From the NCBI GenBank assembly GCA_019321725.1, contig JAGSPU010000055.1, positions 496,001 through 560,000 of the forward strand: DNA of 64,000 bases. The letters are read 5' to 3'. Position numbers and translations under genes: made by a program. Below, one piece after another: positions 50,454 to 63,564 of this stretch. The notes under the pieces were generated by a model. It ran no database searches and had not been told where the DNA came from. It worked only from the letters and a program-made list of their open reading frames with translations. How positions within the stretch are numbered: position 1 is the stretch's first letter; the number at the start of each line of letters is the position of its first letter. This DNA is from Paulownia fortunei. Taxonomy: Eukaryota; Streptophyta; Magnoliopsida; Lamiales; Paulowniaceae.

Positions 50454-53210
50454 TCTGGCTCCTCACTTAGCACCGGCCTGAAACACCAGCCTGCTACATA
50501 AACAAGAAAAAGGCAAGCATAAAGAGAACGTAAAGTACATTTTCATTGCTCACAATGCTCTCTACTATGTACTACTAGAGGTCTTATGACAGTAGGAACT
50601 TTTATTGAAGATGGAATACTGATGGGTTCTACTGAAGAACTCTCTACTTACTCTTTTTTGTCAATTCAAACTTCCTCTATTTCATTGAGGCACTTCATCA
50701 AGCATATGGTTGGCAAAAAATAATTCGAATAAAAAATGCCCCAACATGCATATCTGGCGATAATTGCTACCGGGTAACTCGCGGGATATATGGCAGTAAA
50801 AGGCATAAAAAAACAGGAGAAAACGCAGGCAAAGAGATCGTGAAATTTGGGACTTGGTATATCTTACTTTACCTTTCTTTCTCGTCAGTTTATGCCAGTT
50901 TCGGGTTAGAGATGGGCCTCGGCTCTCTTTTGAACTAACAGTGCATTCCTTCCAAACACTGCGAGTCCCACTAAAGCATATTAATTCAGTAATCGAAGTG
51001 GAAAGAATTAGCAAATTATACAGTGAGCGTCGATGGGTTCAAAGAATTTTAGGCCCAACTGCTAATGGAAATAAGGAAATTTCTAAATTGACTTGGTAAT
51101 AGTTACACTTTTGAGTTCCCTAATGTTGTAGGAATTTTAGTTGGCATGTATATCAGTATATTTATGGTATATATTAATAAAAAAATGTATTATTAAATAC
51201 AGTAATAATAGCTGCTTTCAAAATTCTTATTTTCTTCAAAAATCATATTTAACAATAATAGCTGCTTTCAAAAATCATATTTAACAATAATGTTTGCAAA
51301 ATTGATACATTAATTAATACTCAAACAATAGAATTAATTGACAATGAAAAATCCAGCAATAGTAAATACAAAATTGAGATAAACAATAATTTTGAAACAA
51401 TATTGTTTACTTATTTTCGTAGGTCATGTTTTGTCGATATATAATAGTCAAACTTATAAAATGATTTAGTAAATTATTAGTTTTACGACGTGTTATGTTT
51501 TTATCTTGTGCAAAACAAACTTTTGTAGTTGAAGCATATGATACATATGCATAAACATTCTATTGTTCTCAATTCTTATTCTTGGAACAACTCTTTCAAT
51601 TCCATAACCCGCAAAATGATTTTCTTTTTGTTTTATTTTTCCATTTTATGATAAGAAGTTTTATATGATAACATAATAGGATAAAAAAGATAAAAACAAA
51701 AAAAGTTCAGAAATAACCAGAATGACAATTCCATCATATTAATCTTTTAGAATTTCCTTCTACATAATATTCAGAAAATAAAAACCTTATCTATTGAAAT
51801 TCTTAGTTATTATTTTCAGAGAAATTTTTTATTTATTAGATTTTGAGAATGCTATATTTGAAATGATTATTATACACTTTTCTCGAAAATACAGTATTAT
51901 TAATCTTTATGATTAAGTTGCTGTTGAGTCAAGAACAACTACAGAAAGGAAATCTTTTAGTTATTATCTGTTCATCTTTTCCATATTCATTTTATTTATA
52001 TTAACCCATATTTCAAAATTTAATAGGGAAATAAAGATAAAAATCAAAACAATGGTTGAAGCATTTTAGGGGGTGTAATATGTTACATGACCAATAGTAT
52101 TGGGGGCAAAGTGTATTAAGCTTGAAAATGTTAGTTCATGAATCCAAGGGTAATAATGATATTACACACTTTGGTATGAAGATAGGATACATCCCAAGCT
52201 CTTGTATATTCACCTCAGCAGCAACAGGATATGGTTTCTTCTCATAGCTACATACCAAGGAAATTGCTGCTGCAAATCTGCTGTCAAGAATCCAGCTTTT
52301 CTCCACTCAGGTATAAGCAATACTCAAAGCTGAAAACACTAGAATACAGAAATTAGTATTCAGAATGGCAGTTACCAAATAATTCAAAGCATCAAGACTT
52401 CAAGCACCCAAAATCAACAACTGTTGAAAAACACAAAGCACCAATTATGTTCTAAGAAGTTAAACTCCATAGTCGGACGATAATTTTATGGTAAACACTC
52501 TTAAGGACATTGTGGTGGATAACCCCCAATTACAGACAGACATGTGAAACAACTGTGATCAAGAAGCTATTGCAACCATGCAAGTCGTCAAAGGAACCTC
52601 TGTGTAACCTAAACATCAACTTGTAGTTGCATAATTGATGACCAACCACAAAATTAAAAAAGTTCCGGTTTTACATGGAGAAAAATTGCACACTGAATCA
52701 AACTGAAACAGACATTTACCGCATCCCATAAAATAGAATAATCAGATTGGAAAAATACCCTGAAACTTGGATCATCATTCTCGAAACAAGAAAGGCAATT
52801 GATACACGCATGCATGTCATAGAAAATTAAAGCAAAACCCTCATACCCAACAGATTTCATCATCAAACCAATTTTTAGGTGAGATTTTAACAAACCAAAT
52901 TAGCACAAGCATTGAACAGGAAATATTATGGCAGCAAGTTTTGAACAAGAATCAGAATGGGAAGTTGAAGACAAGTACAGCAGAAACCCAAACCCAGAAT
53001 AAATGGAACTCATGAAATGCATAATATGGGTCTGAAAAAATTCAAGAAAAACATCTCACATTCAAAGGATTTTTAGTCAATGATTACCAAAAAAAAGCAA
53101 CTCTGCTCAATCCGGTGAGTTTAGGTTGTTCTCCCATGAGCAGGAGCAATAGGAAAAATAACCCATGGTTTCATGGGCAGTGCTCAAGGAGTCCAGAGTG
53201 GTGGTTCCAG
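50454..53210. other. Region between the 164-residue gene and COG1
   Basis: Holds the promoter side of the 164-residue gene, then very AT-rich DNA from about 51100 to 52150, then sequence of intermediate composition (about 52180-53210) likely to be COG1 3' UTR. A 25-30 bp duplication around AATAATAGCTGCTTTCAAAA occurs at about 51204 and 51255. No additional gene could be supported. Confidence 0.5.
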
Positions 53211-55696
53211 TTAAGAATCTGATCTGGCCGCGGTTAAGGAGGAAAGGAGTCCAGCAGCTTGAGCAGGCAACATGTCACCAAACCTTCCAACTTGCCCATC
53301 TGTTAGTATCGATCCCAGCCTTAGTGTGCTCTCGCCAAATCTGCTGCCAACCTGAAATGTTTGGCAAAAAGTTAACATCTAGAGAATGAAACATTTGACT
53401 CCAACTTGAATTAGTAAAAATCAAGGCAAGAACATAAAAGGAGGAAACACCTCTGACACCAAATTGGTTTCTACTCAAATGAAATCATAGGTCAGAGACT
53501 CACAAAGAGGCAAAATGGTTGGAAAAGCAAGAGTTCTTTGATTGTCAAGCATAGAAGAGATTATTTTTCGGTAGAATTTAGGAACATTATAGAGAGAGCT
53601 TTAGGGATTGGCTTTTAGCTACAAATATCATTAGATATTGCCATAATTAATTTCAACTGTAACACAAAGTGAAATTGTACTGTGAAACATGTAATATCAA
53701 GTAATACAAAGTGCTAGCTTTAAGTTTACAGCAAATGTACCAGACACTGTATTTTTCAGGAAAGTTGGCATAAACATGGTAATCTATATTTGCTAGCACG
53801 GACAGAATTTTGTTGTATTCTTGGTCTCTCGTCAAAATCTAAGACACTGTACATGACAAAATATATAAAGAGCTAAATTTGTCAGTCCAGGGTGACTTTA
53901 CGTGTAAAATGTGCTCCCTAGTCTTGATCAATAGATGCAGTCTAATCAAGTCTGCTCTAGTTCTTAAAATTACCAAGAGACCCTTAATTACATTTTTGAA
54001 CATTTCATTATAATGTCCAAATGACCAAAATATATTACTACTGATAGAACTGAAACCATAGCTGCAAAACTTTTAAGACATAATTTTAACTGTTCATAGG
54101 GAATCTTGGCATGCAACTCTATCTATCATGAAATGTTCACCAACAGCATGAGAGTTTCCAAGAAGAGAAACACTAAGAAATCGAAATTATACCTGCATGA
54201 AGGACTTCAAAAATGGCGCAGCCACCCCTAAACTCAAGTCCTCATCGACGTCGGTATTTCGAGATATCTCATCATTTGTATAACTTTTCCATGAATTTCT
54301 CGAGCAAACATCGTCCATAGATGTCGATACAAATGTCCTGGCTGCATTCCTCGTGGACAATGCTGGAGCACTGGATAACAATACAATGCGTAAAAACATT
54401 CAGTACATGACTTGGCACATGAGAATTATTTTAGTGGAAACTGTAAAGCAACAAGAGGATGTCATGCAAAGAAAAAATAAATTGCCAGAAAAGGTAAAAG
54501 TTTGTCCAGCTTCAACCAAGGTTATCATAAACACACTAACAAACGACCCATGAACGAGTAAATTTTTTCTCAGAAAGGATAATGGTGACCACCTGATGGA
54601 AGATATTTGAAACGAGGTACTATAGAGCAGCGCATAATATTTGACTCAGAATTAGTAGGGAGCTTCTGCACAGTGTCCATATGTATCCTATTAAGTTGCA
54701 CATAGAACCCAAAGAGGACAGCATGCCTAAGGTATGCCTGTCTCTCATTCTCCCAAAGATATGGCTCATACCTTAGATGCATGAAAAGAAATCAGTAAGA
54801 TAAATGCATTAAAAAGAATATAACAGCACAATATTTTTGGCAACATAATATTCAAGTTTGGGAGAAATAAAGAAATGATAACTCGAGGTCCTAAGAAATA
54901 CTATAATTGCATAATCAGCTTCTTGTTCACATAGCAATTCAATAGCATATGCATAGCAGTTATTGAAAAAAATGCACAATAGAATAGTGCTTTATTAGAA
55001 TAGCTAGCTTCCAGACAAAATAGAGCTGAAGAAAACAAATGCATCATGCATGTAGTAGAACATGAATTGCAAAGAATGCCAATGTTTTTCAAAAATGAAA
55101 AATTTAGGCACATAAAAGCAGGTCGAAGTATAGACTTGGCACACAACTCAATATCTCTTGTTCTCTTATTAAATAGAAAGAATTTAGAATAACATAATTG
55201 CAGATAAATTATGAAACAGCCATTAATATTCGACCATTATCATAAAATTCTGGTTGGTACGTAAATATGAATCTTTTTCAAAAGTCAGGTTCTCGTATAA
55301 TTGTCAATGCTGACTCACATTACTTTACTGTTACATCATGATCTTCCATAAATTCACCGATTCAGGATCTGAATATTATTTGGGCATGAAGTCAAAATCA
55401 GTTATTCCCCAATGGACTCCGTTGATGCGCTTGAGCGTATCATAATTATCAACCAAGACTAAGAGAATGCTACCACTATAATCACTTCATTCTTACATAT
55501 TAAACCACTAGATACAAAAGACAGATTCCCCTGTCATTTTTCATCTTTATTTCAGTTAAAAAATTGTTCCAAAGTGCTCATATTAAGCTTATCATACACA
55601 ATTCTCCAGGGATCAGGAGATAAAAAAATTTAGTTGTTCACAATCTTCCTGCAGAACTGTCTGCTTAACTTTGTAGCTATAATTATCTAAAAAATG

Positions 55697-55729
<33 letters not shown>

Positions 55730-58700
55730 TATTTTCAAACTCACCATATTAGCTTCTATAGTTGATTATGAAAACCTAAATCCAAATTTCTTTAAGGAGT
55801 CAAACCAAACATCAAAACCATATATACAAACAACTAACAAAGATAATTCACCAAAACAGAATTATGCAAGCTCTTGTTTTCTCCTCTAGAGAGGACCACA
55901 TTCTTCTGTCATCATTGTCCCAATGGCATATATTTTATTGCTTATACCTCTGTTAGAAAATTTGCCTTATTTCCAATATATCACTATGTAGTATTTCAAT
56001 ATGACTATTAGAAAGACAACAACAAGGGTAAAGCAACCAATTTAAACAACAGCCTGCAACAGACTTAAGAGTTCTCACCAAAAACTTCATCAGCAGTCAG
56101 TGTAAATGTTGTTTCTTGAATAACCAAATCCCTACAGAACAAAATCTTAGTTCCAACAACTTACGTGAGCCAGTCTATGGGATCCAGTCTTTGTGAAAGG
56201 CGATTTACGAACGGTTTAGTACGTTCTCCTATGAACGACTTGGGTTGCTGTGCTTTCTGCTTCCTTCTAAAAGGAGCTTTCATGTTTGAAATTTCAGATA
56301 ACTCCTCATTTGCATCAAAATTACCCCCAGACAAAATATCAGCAGCAAATTTCAAATCAAATAGAACTTGTAGAACACCTTTCTCTGACACTTGAGACCC
56401 ACGAACTTCTTTAGCAGACAGGAAATCCTCATACATTCCAAGAACCTTTGCAAGCATAATGGAAGTTATAATCATGTGCCTCAAGGAAAAATAAACACAA
56501 GACTAACTAGGCATCGAATAGGAAGGAGATTTGTGTGGCACTGCAGAACCCACACAGATAAACCACTTCAGTATTAGCTCAGTACATGAACTTTGTCCTA
56601 AAAGATCCAAAATATTTACAAGCTATTGCGTCACATGAGAAAAATGGCAGGCCCTTATATCGCTAGGGACTCTTATTTCATGATTTAAGTTACATATTTG
56701 GAACATAGAAAGATATATACTGGTTCACTACACATATTACAAGCCATTCTTTTTCAAAAGAAAAAAGGGCAGTTTTACTAGGCAAAAGTGGAAATTACAG
56801 TGAAGGAGACCAATGTGATGATTTCATAAACACAAAAAAACATCAATCAGGAAAAAGAGAACCCCAATGAGATTTCAGTCGGCTAAAGCAATCCACATGG
56901 CAAGTCCCAAAAGGTTTTGCCAGTACTGACCACTGATGGCGAAAACATCATTGCAATCACTTAAAAGGTAAAGGATCAGGCTAATGCTTGAAAATACTTT
57001 GTATTTCTATCATTCACTAAAACATTAAATTGTGTGTAAAAATATCCCAAAGAGAAGGACAGACAGTCTTCACATGTCCTATGCAGTATATTCAATCCTA
57101 AGTCGATAAAGTAGTCTAACCATTAGCCCAATACAATAAAGAGACAGCACCTCTAGCAGAGTTTATCAGAATTTCTTACCAAAAGATAAGACATATCATG
57201 TACTAGTGTGAGGTATTATGAAGCCACATTTAGAATAATGCCTAACAAAAGGCTCACCACATACCTTATCGAAAAGCCTTGTTGCAAAATTCTGCAGAAT
57301 TGGTTTTCAAGTACATGGCCACCAACACTGAATCTCTTCACATGCATAAAAAAAAAATGATGTTACGTATAGAGAAGGCATAGAAGGGAGAGATATCTTC
57401 ATCTCTGACTGGCCTTCACTTGACTGTTCTTGCTGCTTGACCACAGTCTCCTCCCAACCCTGCCCAGTAATTGGAAACAATTTAGAGACAACAAACTACT
57501 TCCTTGTGTTGAATCTGTCAAAGCAAGAAATAACTTTGATTTACATATATCAAGAAATTAAAGACAATGTTGTGTAAGTTTGCGGATTCAAATAAGTCCC
57601 AGGAGAAATACGACTGAAAGAGATGTAATTGCTCTAGGGCACATAGGGAGCTAATATCATGCAAGTAAGCAGTCATCACCAAAAGGTACAAGCATGAGAG
57701 CAGATAAACTAAAATATCCCACGATAGACATGGCCGGGGTTGGCAGACCAACAGAAGGTTTCCAGCAAAAATCACTTACTCTGACTGGAGCAGTTGATGA
57801 CAAGGCATCATCCCCTTTGAGATTCTGGAGAACATATTTGAAAGTTCATCAGAAACCCATGAGATCCACAGATTGTAAGCTCTGACACAAAGATCTTGGG
57901 TTGTCTGCCTTAATCCTTCAAGTTGTGGGCTCAACCTGTCATCCACTCCAAATAGAGCAGCAGTCACTAGAGAAGTCTGTTTCGTGCTGGAATCAAGCAT
58001 TCTTTTCCCAGGACGACCAATCATTTGCGAGTCTGTGGCCACCCTAGAATGCTTCAATCCAATTGGGGACGGAGTATTGACAGAAGTCATAACTTCACTC
58101 ACCCATGACCTAGGTGAACCAAGTATCACAGGATATGTCTAGCATGCTTCTGAAATGCAAAGAGAAGTCTCCCAATAAATAAAGATCTCTCAACAAGTAT
58201 AGCAGGAGAAAGTGCGGATGTGTCAGCTTTTTTTCATTTTCTAGGTCACTGGATAGGTGGTCAAGCTCATTCTTGAGTTGTATTAATATGGTTGATAGAC
58301 TTTCATAACACTTGTTTTGTACATAGGGTGCCAAATCCCTTAACCTACGTGGTGCGTTCAGAGACTCCAGGAAACTGAGGAGATCCTCAAGAACATTCTG
58401 ACAGCAATTATCCACAGCATCTTTAATCCGGCTGACTTCGGGGCCAAAATAAGTGCTGAGACAGCTGAGGAAATCATTTTCTTGGGGCTGGTGTGATTTT
58501 AAGCCAGGAATAGAACCTGGATTTTTACTATTGGGCTTCATGAACCAGACCCCACCAACACTTTGAAATCTGTTCAAATAATCTTCGGAATCAGTGTGAT
58601 CACCAGGAGGTTTCACTATTGATCGAACTGACTGCACCACATCAACAACTCCACTTAATTCATCAAATTGCAAATCTATAATCCCTTTCATCCTGTGAAC

Positions 58701-59975
58701 AAAAGCATCTTCAAAGATATCATCCCATATATCTGAGTCTTCCCCTAAGACAAGCTCGCGCGTCCTCTTCCATGGCAACTCAATCTCAGAACCAAAAACA
58801 CTCTTCAGCCACTCTAAACTACCTTCTAAAACCTGTTTACTATCGATGGTCTCCCTTATCAACTTCTCAGCCAAAGAAAGGCCATACCCACTGCCAACTA
58901 CATCGATCAAGTACCTTCCACTAATCTTGCTCGTGATCTCCTTCCCACAATTCCTCAGCCAATCAGAACATGTCTTGGAAATAAAATCCCGATCTAACAA
59001 TACCATATTAGACTCCAACTTGTCCTTGAACAAATTCCACAGTTTCAATTCCTTATCAGGGTTCGGTATGCCCCCAAACAACTGAGAAGCAGGAGGAGTG
59101 TCCAGAACGGTTTTATAGAACAAAGGCATATCATTTAATACTTGCAAGAACAATTCCCCACTTGACATATAGTGATTTGAATTATCTTTAGAACATCACA
59201 AAGACAGAAATTACTTCAGAACTATCAGCATTGGCATCACGACAACAGGTACATAGCTTTTGTGAAATGATTGATTTTCTTGAATCTATAAACAGAGTCA
59301 AACCTGTTTTGGTTCAAGTTCGTCAATGATAGCAATAGCCGCCAAAGCATCTGCATAGGCACTGATTCCGAGATTAATGGCTTGATCCAACAATCTCTCA
59401 TGACTCCTTTGCGAGATCTGAACCTTGAAACCTTCTACTATTTGCCACTGGTGCTTCAACAAAGGGAAATTGGAGAGCACATTCTTGTTGTCCTTGCAGT
59501 TAAGCAAGTTGAAATGCACGTGTTTCGCGCGGATGTAACGGGCAGAGGATTCGAGGAACATGGATTCATCGAGGCAGCCCCAAATGTTTTCCGGGGTGTC
59601 CACCAGGTACTTGACCCGGCAGGCAATTCCATAAATACGGGCTCCCACAGGGTTGAAAGAAACGTGTGGGGATCTTGGGACATCAGGGGAAGAGAGAGAG
59701 TAGAGAATGGCGTGGTGGATGGCAGAGATATTTGCAGAGATGGACTCGCAGGATGACTTCATGACAACAATGGAATCAGCAGAGTCAATGAGATCGCGGT
59801 AGCGGTTTCCAACCAATTGGCGGAGCTCCTCACTCTTATACTGGATCTGCTTCCTGGTGGTTGCCTCTACATTTCGAATTTCCGAGATGGGTTTCATTCG
59901 GAACAAAGACTCAGCATCCTGATTCCAAGGGATACCACCAGTGTCAAGGCGGTTTTGGTTGGGGGAGGTGGACAT
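53211..59975 (-). CDS. COG1: Conserved oligomeric Golgi complex subunit 1 (COG1), with frame breaks in exons 1-2
   Basis: COG1 is a subunit of the eight-protein tether for retrograde intra-Golgi vesicles. Minus-strand exons: 59975-57782, 57459-57265, 56445-56165, 54771-about 54593, 54370-54193, 53348-53211; about 1055 residues, near the plant family's length. Start MSTSPNQNR is preferred over ATGs 15-84 bases upstream. Hallmarks: [112 protein letters not shown] joined to [20 protein letters not shown], and the C-terminus [14 protein letters not shown]. Frame breaks lie near 59301, 59200, 59157, 58150, 58132, 57832, about 57330 and 57299, most as one base missing from a short run. The phase changes make exon 1 look like several fragments. 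Exons 3-6 are clean. The exon 4/5 junction phase is not fully resolved. Confidence 0.93.
55697..55726. repeat. (AT)n microsatellite in COG1 intron 3
   Basis: An uninterrupted AT run of about 28 bases within the intron between 56165 and 54771. Confidence 0.88.
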
Positions 59976-62900
59976 TCTGTTGCCTAGAACGGACAGCATC
60001 AATTTATACTCGATACCAGAAAATATCAACTGCATGAATAAACACATACGTATATACAAGAAAATTTAAAATTCAACATATAATTTTGTTGCTCTGTCAT
60101 GAGGTTTCAGAAAGCTTTTCCAAAGAAGTTTCTAGACTACAGGTTATGTAGTGCAGATTACTATATGTGATACTAAAACAAACATGTAATCCTAAATGTG
60201 CCAAAACTAAAAGATGCGGGCATATCAATATAATGAAATGAAAGTGTCAAACACAATAAGCCAGTGATATAAGTTAATGAACCAGTTCATATAATCCCAG
60301 TTAAACAAGACAATGAGCAGAAGAAAAAACTCGGTGGTTTATAGCAATCTCTAATGGAGTATATATTCAAACTTCCAGCTAAATTAACTATATGTTTACT
60401 TTTGTCATGGACCATTTTTATTTTTTTTTTATAAATTTTATAAGGTAAAGTTGGAAAATCCTACTCTTGCATCTGCTTGAATGAGAATTACAACTAAATT
60501 TAGATTATTATTCTTAAATTACCAACAGTGTACAAATAAATTACATTTTCCCTTATATCTTTAATATCTACTAAAAAACATGTTTTCTGTATAACATGGA
60601 GCAAATTTCCCCAAAACACAACTTAAACTCTAAACAAGAAATTCCACTTCGGTACATCCTTTATGACGTCAGGTTGTTAGTAACAGCTTGTTTATTGCAA
60701 ACAATTACAGCATTCGTATAAAAAAGGATTATGAGCTCATCACAGACAAAATTCAAATACAAAAACTCCCGATACACAAAAGAATTAATATACAGCCCAA
60801 ATGCATTAACTTTAGCACCTCCATAAACATAGTTGGAAATCACAAGAAATTCCCTTGATTATCTTCTTAAGGGTTCCGCACAAGTTAGTAGTTCTGACAA
60901 AAAACATCAGTTTCATCGCAATAGATTATCAAACTGTGGATAAAAAGCAAAAAAACACCTTCTCTGTCTTCCCACCAGAAAGATCAAGTATAAGATGCAC
61001 AATTTGGAGATGAACTTCCAGGCGCCAGAGCAGAGGATTCAAGCGAAGAAGATTTCAGACTTTACCCTGCACTGTATGGCACTGACAACCTGTCAAAAAA
61101 AAAAAAAAAAAAAAAGTGCCTTCTTGAATACAATCCTCAATCAAGAAGCAAAAAGGAGACTGCGCAGCATTTTCAGGATAGGGATGAAATTAATAATCTC
61201 CCGGATAATGCCATGCATTTGTAATTGCAGATTTGGCTTCTTGAATCAATATATTCACCGCTTTTTCTCCAAAAAAACCAAAAATCATCAATCAAGAATC
61301 AGGAGAGGGTCAATAGTTTGGATCCAACTGTTTGCATATTCACGTAATTACCTGTTTTTTTCCACTGTCTCTCAGATTTCTGGTAGGGGCATGGTACTGT
61401 CAAATAATGATCCCACAAAACCCACAAGAAAATGTATCAGGATGCTGATCGGGGATCATAATGCAATAGATTAGTGGAAAAGGATGTTCACAACTTCCGG
61501 TTACTGTTAGAAACTGAAGAGACAATTTCTCGTTTCCTTCAGCATTCAGAAAATTTCTTTACTTCGATAAAAAATTACGTTGGTTGTTCGATTTTGGAGG
61601 AGGAAAAACAAGAATTATTGGGCTGTGTTGGCCTTCGGCTCGAGATGTTGAATTGGGCTTGCTTGGTGACTAAGTAGAAGTAGTAAATAGTTGTAATTGT
61701 TTTGTCAATATTTAAGGAAAGTTGTGTTTGGGAAAGGCAGTTAAGGTTCAACATCATTAAAATTAGGATTTTTTTGTTTTGAATTTCATCAACAGTGTGC
61801 ATAATCGTCCAACTTATTATAATTTATGTAAGTTTTGATAAATAATAATGTGTTTTATTTAATTATTTGTTCTTTGGTCAAGGTTGGCCATCCTGCAAGG
61901 ATACTTTTAATTTCCATTACACAAAATGCAACTTTCATTGAGCTGCTAACTTAATCTTTAAAATATTTGTCTTTTCCACATAAGAACAAAGTTCATTAAA
62001 TAAAAAGTTATTATCAGATATACTATTATTTAGCAAAAACTCATATCCCTTATACACACTAGAATTAAAAAATAATAATTTTTTTCTAAAAAAAATCCCG
62101 AATGAACAGAGTCATCCTGTTTCCAAATTATACAATGCGTGCTTGTCGCATGTTTATCACATTCTCTCTTGACGAGTTTTGCTTTTTTTCTTGTTTTTAC
62201 GCTTATATGAGGCCATGCCATGTGCTAGCTAGTTTTGCGTTTTGGTTGCTTTATTTTACCAGTTACGATGTCATTGAGATTTGTGATTATTATCTGTCAA
62301 TGATTTTTTTAATATATTTGGCTTCGTTTGGTTAAGCTTTATCTCATGATGCCTTGTAAGAATGTCAAAGACTTCTTTTTGGGATTAAGTGAAATTACGG
62401 CTCTTTCTTTAGTAAGACGAGTGAGTATTAATAAGATCATTCTTTACAAAAATCCTTCTATTAACTCACAAATATATCTCAGAATCTATGAGAAATGGTA
62501 GATTTAGCTAGGAAGAAGACTACTTATCAGATATTAATACACAAGAACACATCCCAATAGTAGAAAAGGCAGCCTCAACCATTGCCTTGTACCCAGTCAG
62601 GGATTGTTGAGTTGTGCAGATCTTTCCACACACATTTCTCTTGGTTTTCCTATTCACCTCTCTATAAATTTATTCTATTTTTTCGGTAGCTGAAGATGCC
62701 AGTTATCAGATTCATACTCTTCAACCCTCGAGTGCAAGGGGACTGAGGGGCCTAAAATCTGTTTTTATGATGACCCAAATTTAGATCCAGAAGAGACCAA
62801 ATTCAAGCACCATAAGAGCAGGTGTAAGAAATCTATGGCTCCACGCATTTTCATGTCATGAATTATACTTGCTTCAATATGATAGGCTATAAGAACATGG

Positions 62901-63311
62901 ACATGAGATGTGAAATTGCAGGGATGGGGAATGGAACTAAGGCGGTCAACTGCGTTATGAGTAGAGAACCAGAAACAGACTACACAAAGCTGGAGTCTGA
63001 GCAACTACACAATATAATTATTTACAAGGTAGCCGTACCAACAGAAAGTGCAACGAGAAATGTCCAGTTTTCAAACATCATGTATTTGACAGAATTTAGA
63101 AAGGATGGTCACCCATCAAGCAACGTTAATCAGTTAATCCAGTCAGCCCCACAAGACACATTGGAGCGTTACCTGGAGGGTGAAATACTCGGAATGCCTT
63201 GTATAAATGAGCTGTGTGTTTGCAATGAGATTTGGAATGTGGCCAGTGTGAAAATGTTGATTACACAGCAGGGAAGGAGGACTAGAAGATGTCCCGAAGC
63301 TTCTGTTGCAA
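59976..63311. other. Intergenic region between COG1 and the right-edge gene
   Basis: Holds the COG1 promoter/leader side (about 59976-61100, including a 21-base poly-A run at 61095-61115), AT-rich DNA, and the 3' UTR of the right-edge minus-strand gene. Plus-strand frames at 60995-61474 and 62858-63334 are open but have no family features; the second overlaps the 3' end and coding exon of a minus-strand gene and is a shadow. Confidence 0.5.
61095..61115. repeat. Poly-A run, 21 bases
   Basis: An unbroken A tract about 1.1 kb upstream of the COG1 start. No flanking duplication that would mark a retroposon is evident. Confidence 0.9.
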
Positions 63312-63564
63312 TTATTCCTCTGCATTTTCACTGATGCTTACTTCATCTTCCATTTCCTTTACTTTCTCCAGCTGCCTCAAAAGTTCTAATCTTTCAGGTC
63401 CATATGTGGAAGGTATCTGCCAGGGAACAAATGAACTCTCGCCTCAGGTTGTGTTTCAACTATGAATGAGTAAACAACACTTTAGAGGTTTCACTTATAC
63501 AAACCAATGCCGGCACATAGCGTTGAATTGCAGCCAACATAGCAGCATGACCAACTGCAGTAAC
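63312..63564 (-). CDS. Last two exons of an unrecognised plant gene, 5' part beyond the window
   Basis: Minus-strand exon 63564-63505 (60 bases; TTGCAG acceptor, TTG/GTTTGT donor) encodes VTAVGHAAMLAAIQRYVPAL. It joins in phase to 63416-63312 (GGCAG acceptor), which begins IPSTYGPERLELLRQLEKVK and ends at stop codon 63314-63312 after EVSISENAEE. The join yields a natural-looking helical C-terminus with an acidic tail. No further exon was recognised between 63565 and 64000, so the preceding intron probably crosses the window edge. I do not recognise the family. The precise splice signals and phase agreement make the gene call fairly sure even though its function is unknown. Confidence 0.7.

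Noticed and set aside
59169..59303. Apparent intron in COG1 with a donor after CCAAAACAG at 59304
   Set aside because: Read with three one-base restorations, the segment encodes continuous COG1 text ([35 protein letters not shown]), so it is exon, not intron.
59382..59756. 124-codon plus-strand ORF
   Set aside because: It is antisense to the strongly conserved N-terminal part of COG1, so it is a reverse-strand shadow.
62858..63334. 158-codon plus-strand ORF
   Set aside because: It overlaps the 3' UTR and last coding exon of a spliced minus-strand gene, has no recognisable domain, and its composition is atypical; it is a shadow.
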